Assembly (NCBI GenBank): GCA_026706345.1
Contig: JAPOYX010000223.1
Coordinates: 1-33,757, forward strand
Reading direction: 5' to 3'
Origin: Gemmatimonadota bacterium
GTDB taxonomy: Bacteria; JAAXHH01
DNA length: 33,757 bases
Part shown: one piece after another, positions 23,641-31,220 of the stretch
Layout: every line of letters starts with the position of its first letter
Position numbering within the stretch: position 1 is the stretch's first letter
The notes under the pieces: generated by a model
Seen by the model: the letters and a program-made list of their open reading frames with translations, nothing else
Databases searched by the model: none
Told to the model about the DNA's origin: nothing
Made by a program: the position numbers and the translations under genes

Positions 23641-24798
23641 GTGGCGCAGCGATCGGACATCGTGGTCATCGGCGGCGGGATTATCGGTCTGGCCGTGGCG
23701 AGACGGCTGTGTCTCTCCGGCAGCGCCGTCACGGTACTGGAACAGCATCGGACCGGCCGCGGGGCGTCCTGGGCCGCCGCGGGCATGCTGGCGCCGCACT
23801 GCGAATTCGATGAACCCGATGATCCTTATTTCGTCCTGTGCAGGACCGGGCTGGAACGATACGCGGGCTTCATCGAATCGCTCAGGGAAGAAACCGGCTG
23901 CCCGATCGATTACAATTCGACCGGGATGATTTATCCGGCGTTGAGTGACAGGGGACAGGCCCGGCTGGAGACGCGATATGAACGGCACCGCCAGAATGGC
24001 GTATCTGTAGTGCGGCTGACCGTCCGGGAAGCGAGACGCCTCGAGCCGAATCTTTCGAACCGGATCCACATGGCCCTGCGCTATCCGGCCGATCACCAGG
24101 TGGAAAACCGGGACGTCGTTACGGCGCTGGCGAAGTCGGTCCGTCTGCACGGTGGTGTGGTCCGGGAAGGCGTCACTGCGCGGAAGATCGTGCTGGACGG
24201 CCACCGTGTCGCCGGGGTGGATACGACGGACGGCCTGTGGAACGCGCCGACGTTGGTAATCGCCATGGGCTGCCGGTCGCGCTACCTCGATGGCGTTTCG
24301 CCCACGCATCGCATCCCCGTTCGCCCGGTGCGCGGGCAGATACTCTCACTGCGGGCAGGCCCCGTTCCGCCATTCAGGCATACGATCTTCACCAGCGAAG
24401 TCTACCTGGTTCCCCGCTCGGACGGGCGGCTGATCGTCGGCGCTACCGTAGAGGAGGCCGGATTTCGAAACGAAGTCACCCTGGGCGGCGTCCTGCGGTT
24501 GTTCCGAGGAGCGCTGGAACTTGCGCCAGGGCTGGAATCCTGTCCGCTGGAATCCACCTGGTCGGGACTGCGGCCGGTGGCGCGGGACGGATGGCCCGTG
24601 CTCGGCGCCACGGGGACGCCGGGCCTGTTCGCGGCCACGGGGCACGGGCGGAACGGCATACTTCTGGCGCCGCTGACCGGAGACCTGATCGCCGAAGCAG
24701 TCCTGCACGACAGGGTCCCTCCCGTCATGAGACCCTTTCTGCCCGATCGGTTTTACCCGGCTGGCACCGGAGAGGCGAAAGATGATCGTAACCGTTAA
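23641..24798 (+). CDS. thiO: glycine oxidase ThiO
   Basis: A 385-aa FAD-dependent amine oxidase. The dinucleotide fold is IVVIGGGIIGLAVARRL near the N-terminus, followed by the typical ThiO segment GASWAAAGMLAPHCEF. The C-terminal FAD contact is TWSGLRPVARDGWPVLG and ATGHGRNGILLAPLTG. It oxidises glycine to dehydroglycine (iminoacetate) for thiazole synthesis in the cytoplasm. Upstream TTG (23614) and GTG (23620) codons are in frame but abut the terminator T-run, so the GTG at 23641, preceded by GGGA at 5 bases and GAGGAAG further up, is preferred. It is the first gene after the TPP riboswitch, and its end overlaps thiS. Confidence 0.93.
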   Translation: MAQRSDIVVIGGGIIGLAVARRLCLSGSAVTVLEQHRTGRGASWAAAGMLAPHCEFDEPDDPYFVLCRTGLERYAGFIESLREETGCPIDYNSTGMIYPALSDRGQARLETRYERHRQNGVSVVRLTVREARRLEPNLSNRIHMALRYPADHQVENRDVVTALAKSVRLHGGVVREGVTARKIVLDGHRVAGVDTTDGLWNAPTLVIAMGCRSRYLDGVSPTHRIPVRPVRGQILSLRAGPVPPFRHTIFTSEVYLVPRSDGRLIVGATVEEAGFRNEVTLGGVLRLFRGALELAPGLESCPLESTWSGLRPVARDGWPVLGATGTPGLFAATGHGRNGILLAPLTGDLIAEAVLHDRVPPVMRPFLPDRFYPAGTGEAKDDRNR

Positions 24799-24982
24799 CG
24801 GGACATCCCGGGAACTGCCGCAAAACGTGTCCATCGCCGCCTTGCTGAAGGACCTGGGCGTGTCTTCCGAAGGGACCGCAGTTGCGCTTAACGGAGCGGT
24901 TGTCCCGAGAAGGGAACACGGAAAGACCACGCTTTGCGATGGCGACGTGGTCGAGGTGATTCGCGCGGTCGCGGGTGGATGA
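24782..24982 (+). CDS. thiS: sulfur carrier protein ThiS
   Basis: A 66-aa ubiquitin-like protein ending in the required Gly-Gly (AVAGG). It is adenylated at the C-terminus and then thiocarboxylated to donate sulfur for thiazole formation by ThiG. The beta-grasp pattern MIVTVNGTSREL, SIAALLKDLGV, AVALNGAVVPRREH, DGDVVEVIRAV is typical. GGAGAGG precedes the ATG. The start lies within the end of thiO (17-base overlap), implying translational coupling. The adenylyltransferase ThiF is not in the window. Confidence 0.95.
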   Translation: MIVTVNGTSRELPQNVSIAALLKDLGVSSEGTAVALNGAVVPRREHGKTTLCDGDVVEVIRAVAGG

Positions 24983-25083
24983 CCGCCGGATCCATCCCGC
25001 CCGCGCGCCCGCTCGGACCCGCGCGCAACTCCGTAAAGCCGAGATGAATTATGATGAAACCTGGAATCTGATACGCACTGCGA

Positions 25084-25100
25084 CCCCGGACAGGCCGGGG
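25084..25100 (+). other. small GC hairpin just before the thiG ribosome binding site
   Basis: CCCCGG (25084-25089), loop ACAGG, CCGGGG (25095-25100): a perfect 6-bp stem ending 3 bases before AGGAG. It lies in the 134-base gap between thiS and thiG, unusually long for this operon, and may tune thiG translation or mRNA stability. Confidence 0.5.
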
Positions 25101-25103
25101 AAA

Positions 25104-25108
25104 AGGAG
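25104..25108 (+). promoter_or_regulatory. ribosome binding site fixing the thiG start
   Basis: AGGAG is only 2 bases from the ATG at 25111 but 8 bases from the in-frame ATG at 25117, so the second ATG is the likelier start. Confidence 0.65.
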
Positions 25109-25116
25109 CGATGATC

Positions 25117-25896
25117 ATGGGCGCCCTGAAAATAGGCGGTTTGGAATTGGAATCCCGTTTGATACTCGGTACGGGCAAATACGCGAACTTCGAACGGATG
25201 CGGGAATCCTTCGAGGCCAGCGGCACGGACATGGTCACCGTGGCCATCCGCCGGATCGATCTGGACGATCCCTCGGGGAAATCGCTGCTCGACTATATCG
25301 ACCGGGGCCGTTACGAGTTGCTGCCCAACACGGCCGGATGCTATACGGCGAGCGACGCCGTGCTGACCTGCGAACTGGCGCGGGAGGCGCTGGGCACCGA
25401 TACCGTCAAGCTCGAAGTCATCGGTGACGAAAAGACCCTGTTTCCCGATAACGAGGCCACGCTGGAAGCCGCGCGCGTCCTGGTCGACCGGGGATTCAAC
25501 GTCATGCCCTATACCATCGACGATCCCATCGTCTGCAAGAAACTCGAAGACGCGGGGTGCGTCGCCGTCATGCCCCTCGCCGCGCCCATCGGTTCCGGGC
25601 TGGGCATACGCAACCCCCACAATATCGCCATCATCGTCGAGAACAGCCAGGTTCCCGTCATCGTCGACGCGGGGGTCGGGACGGCCTCCGACGCCTCCGT
25701 CGCCATGGAACTGGGCTGCGACGGCATACTGATGAATACCGGCGTGGCCGGAGCGCGGGATCCGGTAAAAATGGCCGTCGCCATGCGCAAGGCCGTAGAA
25801 GCCGGACGCCTTGCCTACGAGGCGGGCCGGATACCCATGAAGGCCTATGCGTCCGCTTCCAGTCCGCTGAGTGGTGTGATCCATTCGTCCACGTAG
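25117..25896 (+). CDS. thiG: thiazole synthase ThiG
   Basis: A 259-aa TIM-barrel enzyme that condenses dehydroglycine, 1-deoxy-D-xylulose 5-phosphate and ThiS thiocarboxylate into the thiazole phosphate. The imine-forming lysine is Lys98 in [10 protein letters not shown]. Other hallmarks are [54 protein letters not shown] and [14 protein letters not shown]. The start is set by the ribosome binding site at 25104-25108. thiO supplies dehydroglycine and thiS the sulfur, so the three form the thiazole branch of thiamine synthesis. Confidence 0.96.
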   Translation: MGALKIGGLELESRLILGTGKYANFERMRESFEASGTDMVTVAIRRIDLDDPSGKSLLDYIDRGRYELLPNTAGCYTASDAVLTCELAREALGTDTVKLEVIGDEKTLFPDNEATLEAARVLVDRGFNVMPYTIDDPIVCKKLEDAGCVAVMPLAAPIGSGLGIRNPHNIAIIVENSQVPVIVDAGVGTASDASVAMELGCDGILMNTGVAGARDPVKMAVAMRKAVEAGRLAYEAGRIPMKAYASASSPLSGVIHSST

Positions 25897-25905
25897 TAGT
25901 ACTGC

Positions 25906-26556
25906 ATGGTAGACTTCAGGTTCTATCTGATCAGCGATCGAACCCGGTGCGCCGGACGATCGCTCGCCTCGGCGTTGAGTCAGGCCTGCCGCGCGGGTGT
26001 CCGAGCGATCCAGATCAGGGAGAAAGACCTGGATACGCCCGACCTGCTGATGTTGACCCGTAAGGTGCGGGAGGAACTCGGCGAATGCCGCCCCCTTATG
26101 ATGGTCAACGGCAATCTGGAGGTCGCCGCGGCCTGTGGGGCCCAGGGCGTTCATTTGCCCGAACGGAGTATGCCGGTCCGCCTGGCCCGCATGGTCCGCC
26201 TGGTCCGGGCGGTACGCGACCGTCTGCCGGAGGGTACGCTGGTCGCCCGTTCGACACACAGCTTGAAAGCGGCGCGGGAGGCGGAAGCGGAAGGGGTCGA
26301 CTTCATCACCTTCGGCCCGGTATACGACACGCCGTCCAAGGCCGCCTACGGTCCGGCCCAGGGACTGCGGGCGCTGTCGGAAACGGTCCGCGCGGTGTCG
26401 ATCCCCGTGTTTGCCCTGGGCGGTGTGACTCCGGACCGCGCGAAGGAATGCCTGGAAGCGGGCGCCCACGGCGTCGCGGCCATCTCGGCCGTGCTGTCCC
26501 GGCCGGACATACCCGTGGCGGTTGGCGCGTTCGAAAAGGCACTGGGCGGCCTGTGA
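25906..26556 (+). CDS. ThiE/TenI family protein (TenI-like thiazole tautomerase possible)
   Basis: A 216-aa TIM-barrel protein. Shared family motifs: FYLISDRTRC, AIQIREKD, GVDFITFGPVYDTPSK and IPVFALGGVTP. In ThiE the Mg-binding Asp residues lie in the NDR and GQxD segments; here the equivalents read NGN (68-70) and LPERSMP (84-90), which resembles TenI, the aromatase that isomerises the ThiG product. ThiE couples the thiazole to the pyrimidine, while TenI does not. Position directly after thiG (9 bases) fits either role. No ribosome binding site is obvious before the ATG at 25906. Automatic annotation would probably call this thiamine phosphate synthase; I rate TenI-like as at least equally likely. 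Confidence 0.85.
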   Translation: MVDFRFYLISDRTRCAGRSLASALSQACRAGVRAIQIREKDLDTPDLLMLTRKVREELGECRPLMMVNGNLEVAAACGAQGVHLPERSMPVRLARMVRLVRAVRDRLPEGTLVARSTHSLKAAREAEAEGVDFITFGPVYDTPSKAAYGPAQGLRALSETVRAVSIPVFALGGVTPDRAKECLEAGAHGVAAISAVLSRPDIPVAVGAFEKALGGL

Positions 26557-26582
26557 CCGTCCCGTGGCGTACAAAATAGTTG

Positions 26583-26606
26583 TTGACAATTCCGGTAAAC
26601 TTACCG
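26583..26606 (+). promoter_or_regulatory. TTGACA box with an adjoining dyad
   Basis: TTGACA (26583-26588) is followed by a perfect dyad CGGTAA-AC-TTACCG (26593-26606) inside what would be the promoter spacer. The -10 at 17 bases (GAAGTT) is poor, so promoter strength is uncertain. It lies 78 bases upstream of the thioredoxin-like gene and could be an operator site for it. Confidence 0.4.
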
Positions 26607-26683
26607 AAGTTACCCCCCGAACCATCAACATTCCGAATACCCCAGCAGCCTTCTGCTTACTTGATCCCAAAGTGAGGTAACGT

Positions 26684-27395
26684 ATGCGGCGCTTATGGAC
26701 AGAAACGATGCGAACGGTCCTGGTGACGGGCCTGCTTGCCGGAGCGGTCGGAATCGCATGCAGCGGGACGCCCGTCGAGGAGGAAGCCGAGGTCGTCAGC
26801 AGCGAGGCCATCGGCACCGAGATCGGCCATACGGCGCCGAACTTCGAAGTATACGCCATGGATGGATCGAAGGTTACCCTGGAGGACTTCAGGGGCAGGC
26901 CCCTGTTCGTGAACTTCTGGGCCTGGTGGTGCCCGCCCTGCATCAGGGACGCGGAACCTTTTCTACTTGATTCGAGCCCGCTTCCTGACTATTCACCCCG
27001 GACTGGAGGAATTCAGGCAGGGTCTTCAAGCGGCCAGGCTGGTTCGTCCTTCCGACGAATCGGAGAAAAACGATCCGGATAAAATGGCCGGGATCGCAGC
27101 GCGGAACGAAGAAGTCATCGCCTACTATATGACCAGCGCGTCCTCCCTTTTCGACTTCCGAGGCTACTGGGAACGCCAGTTCCGGGCCAAGACCAACCAG
27201 CGCTACGGGATTCCCGTCACCTACCTGATCGACAGCGAGGGACGCATCAAGCTGGACGTCCACCCCAACGATCAGCACTGGGACAAGCACGACGATATCC
27301 TGGAAGACCTGATCGCGGGCAAGGATCTGTCCCACTACGCGGAGCGTTTCCCCATTCCACCTAAACACCAGCGCGAGGAGGCAGCGGGAAGCTGA
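26684..27395 (+). pseudogene. thioredoxin-like (TlpA/redoxin) gene with a frameshift
   Basis: The N-terminal half (frame from ATG 26684) has a hydrophobic leader ending VGIACSG, then APNFEVYAMDGSKVTLEDF and the redox motif FWAWWCPPCIRDAEPF. The C-terminal half (LTIHPGLEEFRQGL, then RYGIPVTYLIDSEGRI with the cis-Pro loop, and the end REEAAGS) is in another frame. The frames overlap between 26913 and 27082, and the switch best fits near 26960. A few residues of the helix after CPPC also seem to be missing. Exported thiol-disulfide oxidoreductases of this type reduce or form disulfides in the periplasm. GAGGT precedes the start. Either a real frameshift/deletion or an assembly error; the C-terminal half looks otherwise intact. 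Confidence 0.75.
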
Positions 27396-27435
27396 TCACC
27401 GGGACGATTCGAGTCCTCCGCGCATGATCGTTTTT
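27394..27435 (+). terminator. weak candidate terminator after the redoxin gene
   Basis: GATCA (27394-27398) can pair with TGATC (27425-27429) around an inner GGAC/GTCC pair, followed by five T at 27431-27435. The stem is interrupted and long-looped, so this is tentative. Confidence 0.25.
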
Positions 27436-27488
27436 GTGGTGCATTAAGACGCTATGTATCATCCCGTCCTTCTGCTGGCCGGCGGATC

Positions 27489-29333
27489 ATGACGCCCCGG
27501 CCGAATGTCATGGATCGTAGTTTTACAGCCTTTACGTGCTTCAAGTGTCTTTTCCTGACCTTTATCGCCGGTGCGGTCACCCACACCGGCGTTTTTGCCC
27601 AGGCGCCGTCCACGCAACGGTGCGGAACGTTGCACGTCCATCCATACGTCCACGCTCTGCCGGGTGGGCTTGCCGCCAGGCCCCATCGTCCCGACCAGGT
27701 GACGGTGGGCCGGCCCACCGTGCCAGGCGAGGGGGATCGCACGGACGACCTGGGCCATTCCTACACGGTCGCGCCCGAATACTACGTCAGCCCCGGCGGA
27801 CATTTCAAAATCTGGTACGTCACCACGACGGCAGACCGGCCCGGTGCGGGCTGGCCGGAACTGGATGACGCGGGCACTGGCACGGTTCCCGAATATGTCC
27901 GGCACTGCGCGGCGTTCCTGGAAGAATCCCGCCGCGTCATCGTGGAAGAACTGGGTTACCGTCCGCCGCCCGAGGACTATCGGTATCACGATCAATACGA
28001 GGCGATGGATTCGGACGATGGCGGAGATGGGTTATACGACGTCTATATTTCCGATCTCCCAAGTCAGTTCAGTGGCTACACCCGCCCGGAAGCGGTCGTG
28101 GCCGGCGCGTCGCTTCCTTCGTACATCGTCGTGGATAACGATTTCGCCGAGTCCCGGAGCACGGTGGAGAAGGCGCTGGACCTGCTGCGGATCACGGTCG
28201 CCCACGAGTACTTCCACGCCGCGCAGTTCGGCTACGATGCCGGAGAAGCGGCTTTCTGGCTGGAACAAAGTGCCGTGTGGATCGAAGAACAGGTCTATGA
28301 CGACGTCGACGATTACCTGACCTACCTGCCGTCGTTCAGCGGTTTCCTTACCGAACCATGGATTGCGCTGGATACCTCGAACGGGGAGCATGAATACGCG
28401 GGAGTGCTCTGGCCGCTGTTCCTGGAGAAGCGGCACGACAGGGATCTGATCCGAAGCATCTGGGAACGGTCCGCGACGGAACACGCGCTGGACGCCATCG
28501 ACGACGGGCTGCGGAGCGTCGGAAGCGATCTGGCGTCCGCCTTCCAGGAATTCACCACGTGGAACGTCTTTACCGAGAGCCGGGCCAACGCGGACCGGTT
28601 CTACGAAGAAGGCGCCTCCTATCCCCTGGTCGAACTGAGCGGCCTGCATGCCCTGAACGAGCCAGTACTCCCGCGCGACGCCGCCTCGTACCGGTTCGAC
28701 GGCCCCCGGATCCCCGCTAACCGTTATCCGGACCACCTCGGGGCAAACTACATAGGGTTCGTCCCGGATCCCTCCCTTAGCGGAGGGATCCGCATCGAAT
28801 TCACGGGCATATCCGGGGAATGGGGGGTCTCCGTGGCGGGCAGCGGCGCGGTGGACACGGTCGTGACGGTCCCCGCGACCAGGGGAAGCGTCACCATCGA
28901 AGTACCCGACTGGACGCGGTACGAAACCGTCATGCTCGTGGTGGCTTCGCTTGAACGCACCGGCGCCGGCTTCGAGTACGCCTATACGGCGACCTTCGAT
29001 CCCGGTCTCCCAGGCAGCGGCCAGGCTGGCCGCCCGATCGCAGCGTCTCTCACCACGTTTCCGAATCCTTTTTACATGAGCGACGGACCCGCCACCGTCC
29101 GGTACGAAGTCGGTCAGCCGGGGGAAGTGTCCCTCACCCTGTACAATGTACTGGGCAGGAAGGTCCGCGCGCTGGTGGACGGCCCCCATTCCCCGGGGAC
29201 ATTTACCACGACCTGGGACGGCAGGGACGATGGGGGCAGTCGAGTAGCCAGCGGGGTCTATTTCTGCCGTATGACGACGGGAGGATCGGCGGGTGGGTCG
29301 GAAGTTACCAGGAAACTGCTTTTACTGAGATAG
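27489..29333 (+). CDS. secreted HEXXH metalloprotease-like protein with FlgD/Por-type C-terminal module
   Basis: A 614-aa exported protein. A hydrophobic leader (about 13-37, ending VFAQA) is followed by a region like MXAN_6640-type putative metalloproteases: zinc motif HEYFH at 239-243 in RITVAHEYFHAAQFGYD, and a downstream WLEQSAVWIEE, where Glu259, sixteen residues after the second His, could be the third ligand. About 420-510 is a beta domain. The last 90 residues (FPNPF, VSLTLYNVLGRKVRALVD, GVYFCRMTTGG, KLLLLR) match FlgD-Ig-like/type IX-like C-terminal modules. A start at the ATG at 27510 is equally possible. The stop overlaps the convergent miaA by 12 bases. Probably acts at the cell surface or outside. 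Confidence 0.85.
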   Translation: MTPRPNVMDRSFTAFTCFKCLFLTFIAGAVTHTGVFAQAPSTQRCGTLHVHPYVHALPGGLAARPHRPDQVTVGRPTVPGEGDRTDDLGHSYTVAPEYYVSPGGHFKIWYVTTTADRPGAGWPELDDAGTGTVPEYVRHCAAFLEESRRVIVEELGYRPPPEDYRYHDQYEAMDSDDGGDGLYDVYISDLPSQFSGYTRPEAVVAGASLPSYIVVDNDFAESRSTVEKALDLLRITVAHEYFHAAQFGYDAGEAAFWLEQSAVWIEEQVYDDVDDYLTYLPSFSGFLTEPWIALDTSNGEHEYAGVLWPLFLEKRHDRDLIRSIWERSATEHALDAIDDGLRSVGSDLASAFQEFTTWNVFTESRANADRFYEEGASYPLVELSGLHALNEPVLPRDAASYRFDGPRIPANRYPDHLGANYIGFVPDPSLSGGIRIEFTGISGEWGVSVAGSGAVDTVVTVPATRGSVTIEVPDWTRYETVMLVVASLERTGAGFEYAYTATFDPGLPGSGQAGRPIAASLTTFPNPFYMSDGPATVRYEVGQPGEVSLTLYNVLGRKVRALVDGPHSPGTFTTTWDGRDDGGSRVASGVYFCRMTTGGSAGGSEVTRKLLLLR

Positions 29334-30290
29334 AAGCTTCGGGAATGCCCGGATGATCTTCTCGCTGGTATCCCGCGGATTCTCCCCGTCCTCCACGGAT
29401 ATCCAACCAATACCATCCGTCTGTCTGAACCAGGTCATCTGGCGTTTCGCGTACTGCCTAGACCGTTGCCGGATGATCGAAACGGCGGTGCCTCCGTCCA
29501 GTTCGCCGCGGATGCACCTCAGTATTTCCGCGTATCCGAACGTAGACAGGCCATGGGTCCCGGCGCCATACCCCCGATCCATCAGGCCGCGGACCTCCTC
29601 CTCGAAACCCGATTCCATCATCCGGTCGACCCGGTTGTCGATCCGCGCGTACAGGGCGGAGCGTGCCCGCTCCAGTCCGATCAGGCGCACCCCGAGGCGC
29701 CGGGATTGACCGGACCGTTCGAACCAGGACGTCAGGGTCGCGCCCGTCGCGTCGTGGATTTCCAGCGCCCTTTCGATCCGTTGCCGGTCGTTCGCATTTA
29801 TGCGCGCGGCGGCCGCTGGATCGACTGCGCTCAGCCGTCCGTGGAGCTCGGCCGTGGTCGCTGACCGGTATCCGGCCGTCAGGCGTTGCCTGAGCTCCCT
29901 CGGTATCGCCGGCGCGTCGAACAGGCCGCCGGCAAGCGCCTTTATGTACAGCCCCGCGCCTCCGACTACAAGGGCCGGCACATCCCGGTCCGCAAGTTCG
30001 CGGATCGCTTTTCGGGCCCGGCGGCCGTATTCGCCGGCGCTGAACCGCACGTCCGGGTCGACAATGTCGATGAGGTGATGGGGCGCCGCGGCCTGCTCAT
30101 CCGCAGTGGGCTTGGCCGTACCGATATCCATGTACCGGTATATCTGGCGGGAATCCGCCGAGATGATTTCCGCGCCGAACCGCCGGGCCAGCTCAATACC
30201 CACGGCGGTCTTGCCGACGCCGGTGGGACCCACGAGAACCGGTATGGGACGGGTATCGGCAGCATCGGAACGCATCGGACGGGAGGTCAC
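29322..30290 (-). CDS. miaA: tRNA dimethylallyltransferase MiaA
   Basis: A 322-aa enzyme that adds a dimethylallyl group to N6 of A37 in tRNAs reading UNN codons. The P-loop is VGPTGVGKTAVG near the start, then GAEIISADSRQIYRYMDIGT with the catalytic Asp, PHHLIDIVDP, VVGGAGLYIKALAGG, NDRQRIERALEI and the C-terminal RQYAKRQMTWFRQ. The frame remains open far upstream across the deacetylase gene, but that part is an overlap shadow. The start is most likely the GTG at 30290, which overlaps the deacetylase stop as GTGA with GGAA 8 bases before it; an ATG at 30275 is the alternative. Confidence 0.95.
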   Translation of the reverse strand: MTSRPMRSDAADTRPIPVLVGPTGVGKTAVGIELARRFGAEIISADSRQIYRYMDIGTAKPTADEQAAAPHHLIDIVDPDVRFSAGEYGRRARKAIRELADRDVPALVVGGAGLYIKALAGGLFDAPAIPRELRQRLTAGYRSATTAELHGRLSAVDPAAAARINANDRQRIERALEIHDATGATLTSWFERSGQSRRLGVRLIGLERARSALYARIDNRVDRMMESGFEEEVRGLMDRGYGAGTHGLSTFGYAEILRCIRGELDGGTAVSIIRQRSRQYAKRQMTWFRQTDGIGWISVEDGENPRDTSEKIIRAFPKLLSQ

Positions 30291-31090
30291 GATTCGTTCC
30301 GGTCGCCTGCCGCGGGTCCCCCGGTCCGCTTGGACCGCTTCGACACGGCGGACCGCCAGTCGCGCACCGCCCGGGCGACGGCTACGACCGGCGCGGTCCA
30401 GATACGGTCGCGGTGTTCCCGAAGATAGCCGCACAGCCCGCTGAAATCGGCCTCCGTCACGGACAGATGCCCTTCCGAGATCCCGTGAAAGGTCAACACG
30501 GTCCACTGTCCCTGATTCATTGCCTCCTCGACCAGACCGATCATCTCGGAGCGGGCCTGGCGCTCCACGGGGAAGGAATAGAGGTGGTGCAGGTCGGCGG
30601 TCAGGGGGTGATTCGCGAAGTCTCCCTTGCCGCGGCCGGCGGCATGGTGCCGGGCGACGACAGGCACGTAACTCCGGCGGTCCGGTCCCTCGCCCACATG
30701 AGCATGGTAGCAGGGATAGCAGAAGGTGAAGTCCGCCTGTTCGGGGATGGCTTCGGATATCCGCCGCCTGCCTTCTCCGATCTCCCACTCCATGTCGTCG
30801 AGGGTCATCGTCTCCAGGCAGTCGGCGCGGGTCTCCTTGAACGCGCAGGAACAGGGATGGTTCACGGTATGGTTGCCCACCTCGTGACCGGCTTCCGCCA
30901 CGGCTTTCCACGGCGCCAGAAGGCCGCGCCAGTCCGGTCCCCGGGGATTGACATAGAACGTGCCGCGAAGGTCGTTTTCAGCCAGGATCGGATGGGCCCG
31001 GTCGAGCTGGGACCGCATCCCGTCGTCGAAGGTCAGCGACACGGCGCCTTCGTATCCATCCCGCCAGGGACTGGGGTGCTCGCCGGACAT
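30287..31090 (-). CDS. polysaccharide deacetylase (NodB-type)
   Basis: A 267-aa carbohydrate esterase 4 family protein. The catalytic-base and metal motif is SLTFDDG, the His-His metal motif is HEVGNHTVNH, and a later LTFHGI carries the catalytic histidine. Such enzymes remove N-acetyl or other acyl groups from sugars; this shorter cytoplasmic-looking form has no signal peptide and may act on small sugar derivatives. An insert rich in Cys and His (CSCAF, CYPCYHAH) lies between the motifs. GGGAG precedes the ATG by 6 bases. It forms an operon with miaA and has its own promoter opposing that of the aminotransferase. Confidence 0.88.
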   Translation of the reverse strand: MSGEHPSPWRDGYEGAVSLTFDDGMRSQLDRAHPILAENDLRGTFYVNPRGPDWRGLLAPWKAVAEAGHEVGNHTVNHPCSCAFKETRADCLETMTLDDMEWEIGEGRRRISEAIPEQADFTFCYPCYHAHVGEGPDRRSYVPVVARHHAAGRGKGDFANHPLTADLHHLYSFPVERQARSEMIGLVEEAMNQGQWTVLTFHGISEGHLSVTEADFSGLCGYLREHRDRIWTAPVVAVARAVRDWRSAVSKRSKRTGGPAAGDRNES

Positions 31091-31111
31091 GGACGCTCCC
31101 TTTCATTCATC

Positions 31112-31140
31112 TTGATTGTAAGCCATGCGCTCCGTATAAT
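31112..31140 (+). promoter_or_regulatory. promoter of the aminotransferase operon
   Basis: TTGATT (31112-31117), exactly 17 bases, TATAAT (31135-31140): 4/6 and 6/6 matches. The start near 31147 gives a leader of about 74 bases that contains the palindrome at 31152-31164. Confidence 0.7.
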
Positions 31141-31142
31141 AT

Positions 31143-31171
31143 ACCATAACCGGTGCCCGGCACCCTGTCAA
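31143..31171 (-). promoter_or_regulatory. opposing promoter of the deacetylase-miaA operon
   Basis: On the minus strand TTGACA (31171-31166), exactly 17 bases, TATGGT (31148-31143): 6/6 and 4/6 matches. Its -10 box lies 2 bases from the -10 box of the plus-strand promoter, so the two polymerase footprints overlap. Confidence 0.6.
31152..31164. promoter_or_regulatory. palindromic operator candidate
   Basis: GGTGCC-C-GGCACC, a perfect 6-bp dyad with a single central base. It lies in the spacer of the minus-strand promoter and just downstream of the plus-strand start, so one bound protein could block both. Confidence 0.5.
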
Positions 31172-31220
31172 TTTCCCAATAGCTCCTTCCCGAAACTCAT
31201 ACGACAGAAAGTACTACGCA

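Noticed and set aside
24346-26943. 865-codon open frame on the minus strand across the thiamine genes
   Set aside because: It lies antisense to thiO, thiS, thiG and the ThiE/TenI gene, all firmly identified. Its translation shows no domain pattern; long antisense frames are common in GC-rich DNA.
30291-30911. N-terminal extension of miaA through the deacetylase gene
   Set aside because: The added residues are a shadow of the deacetylase frame; the MiaA P-loop begins shortly after the GTG at 30290.
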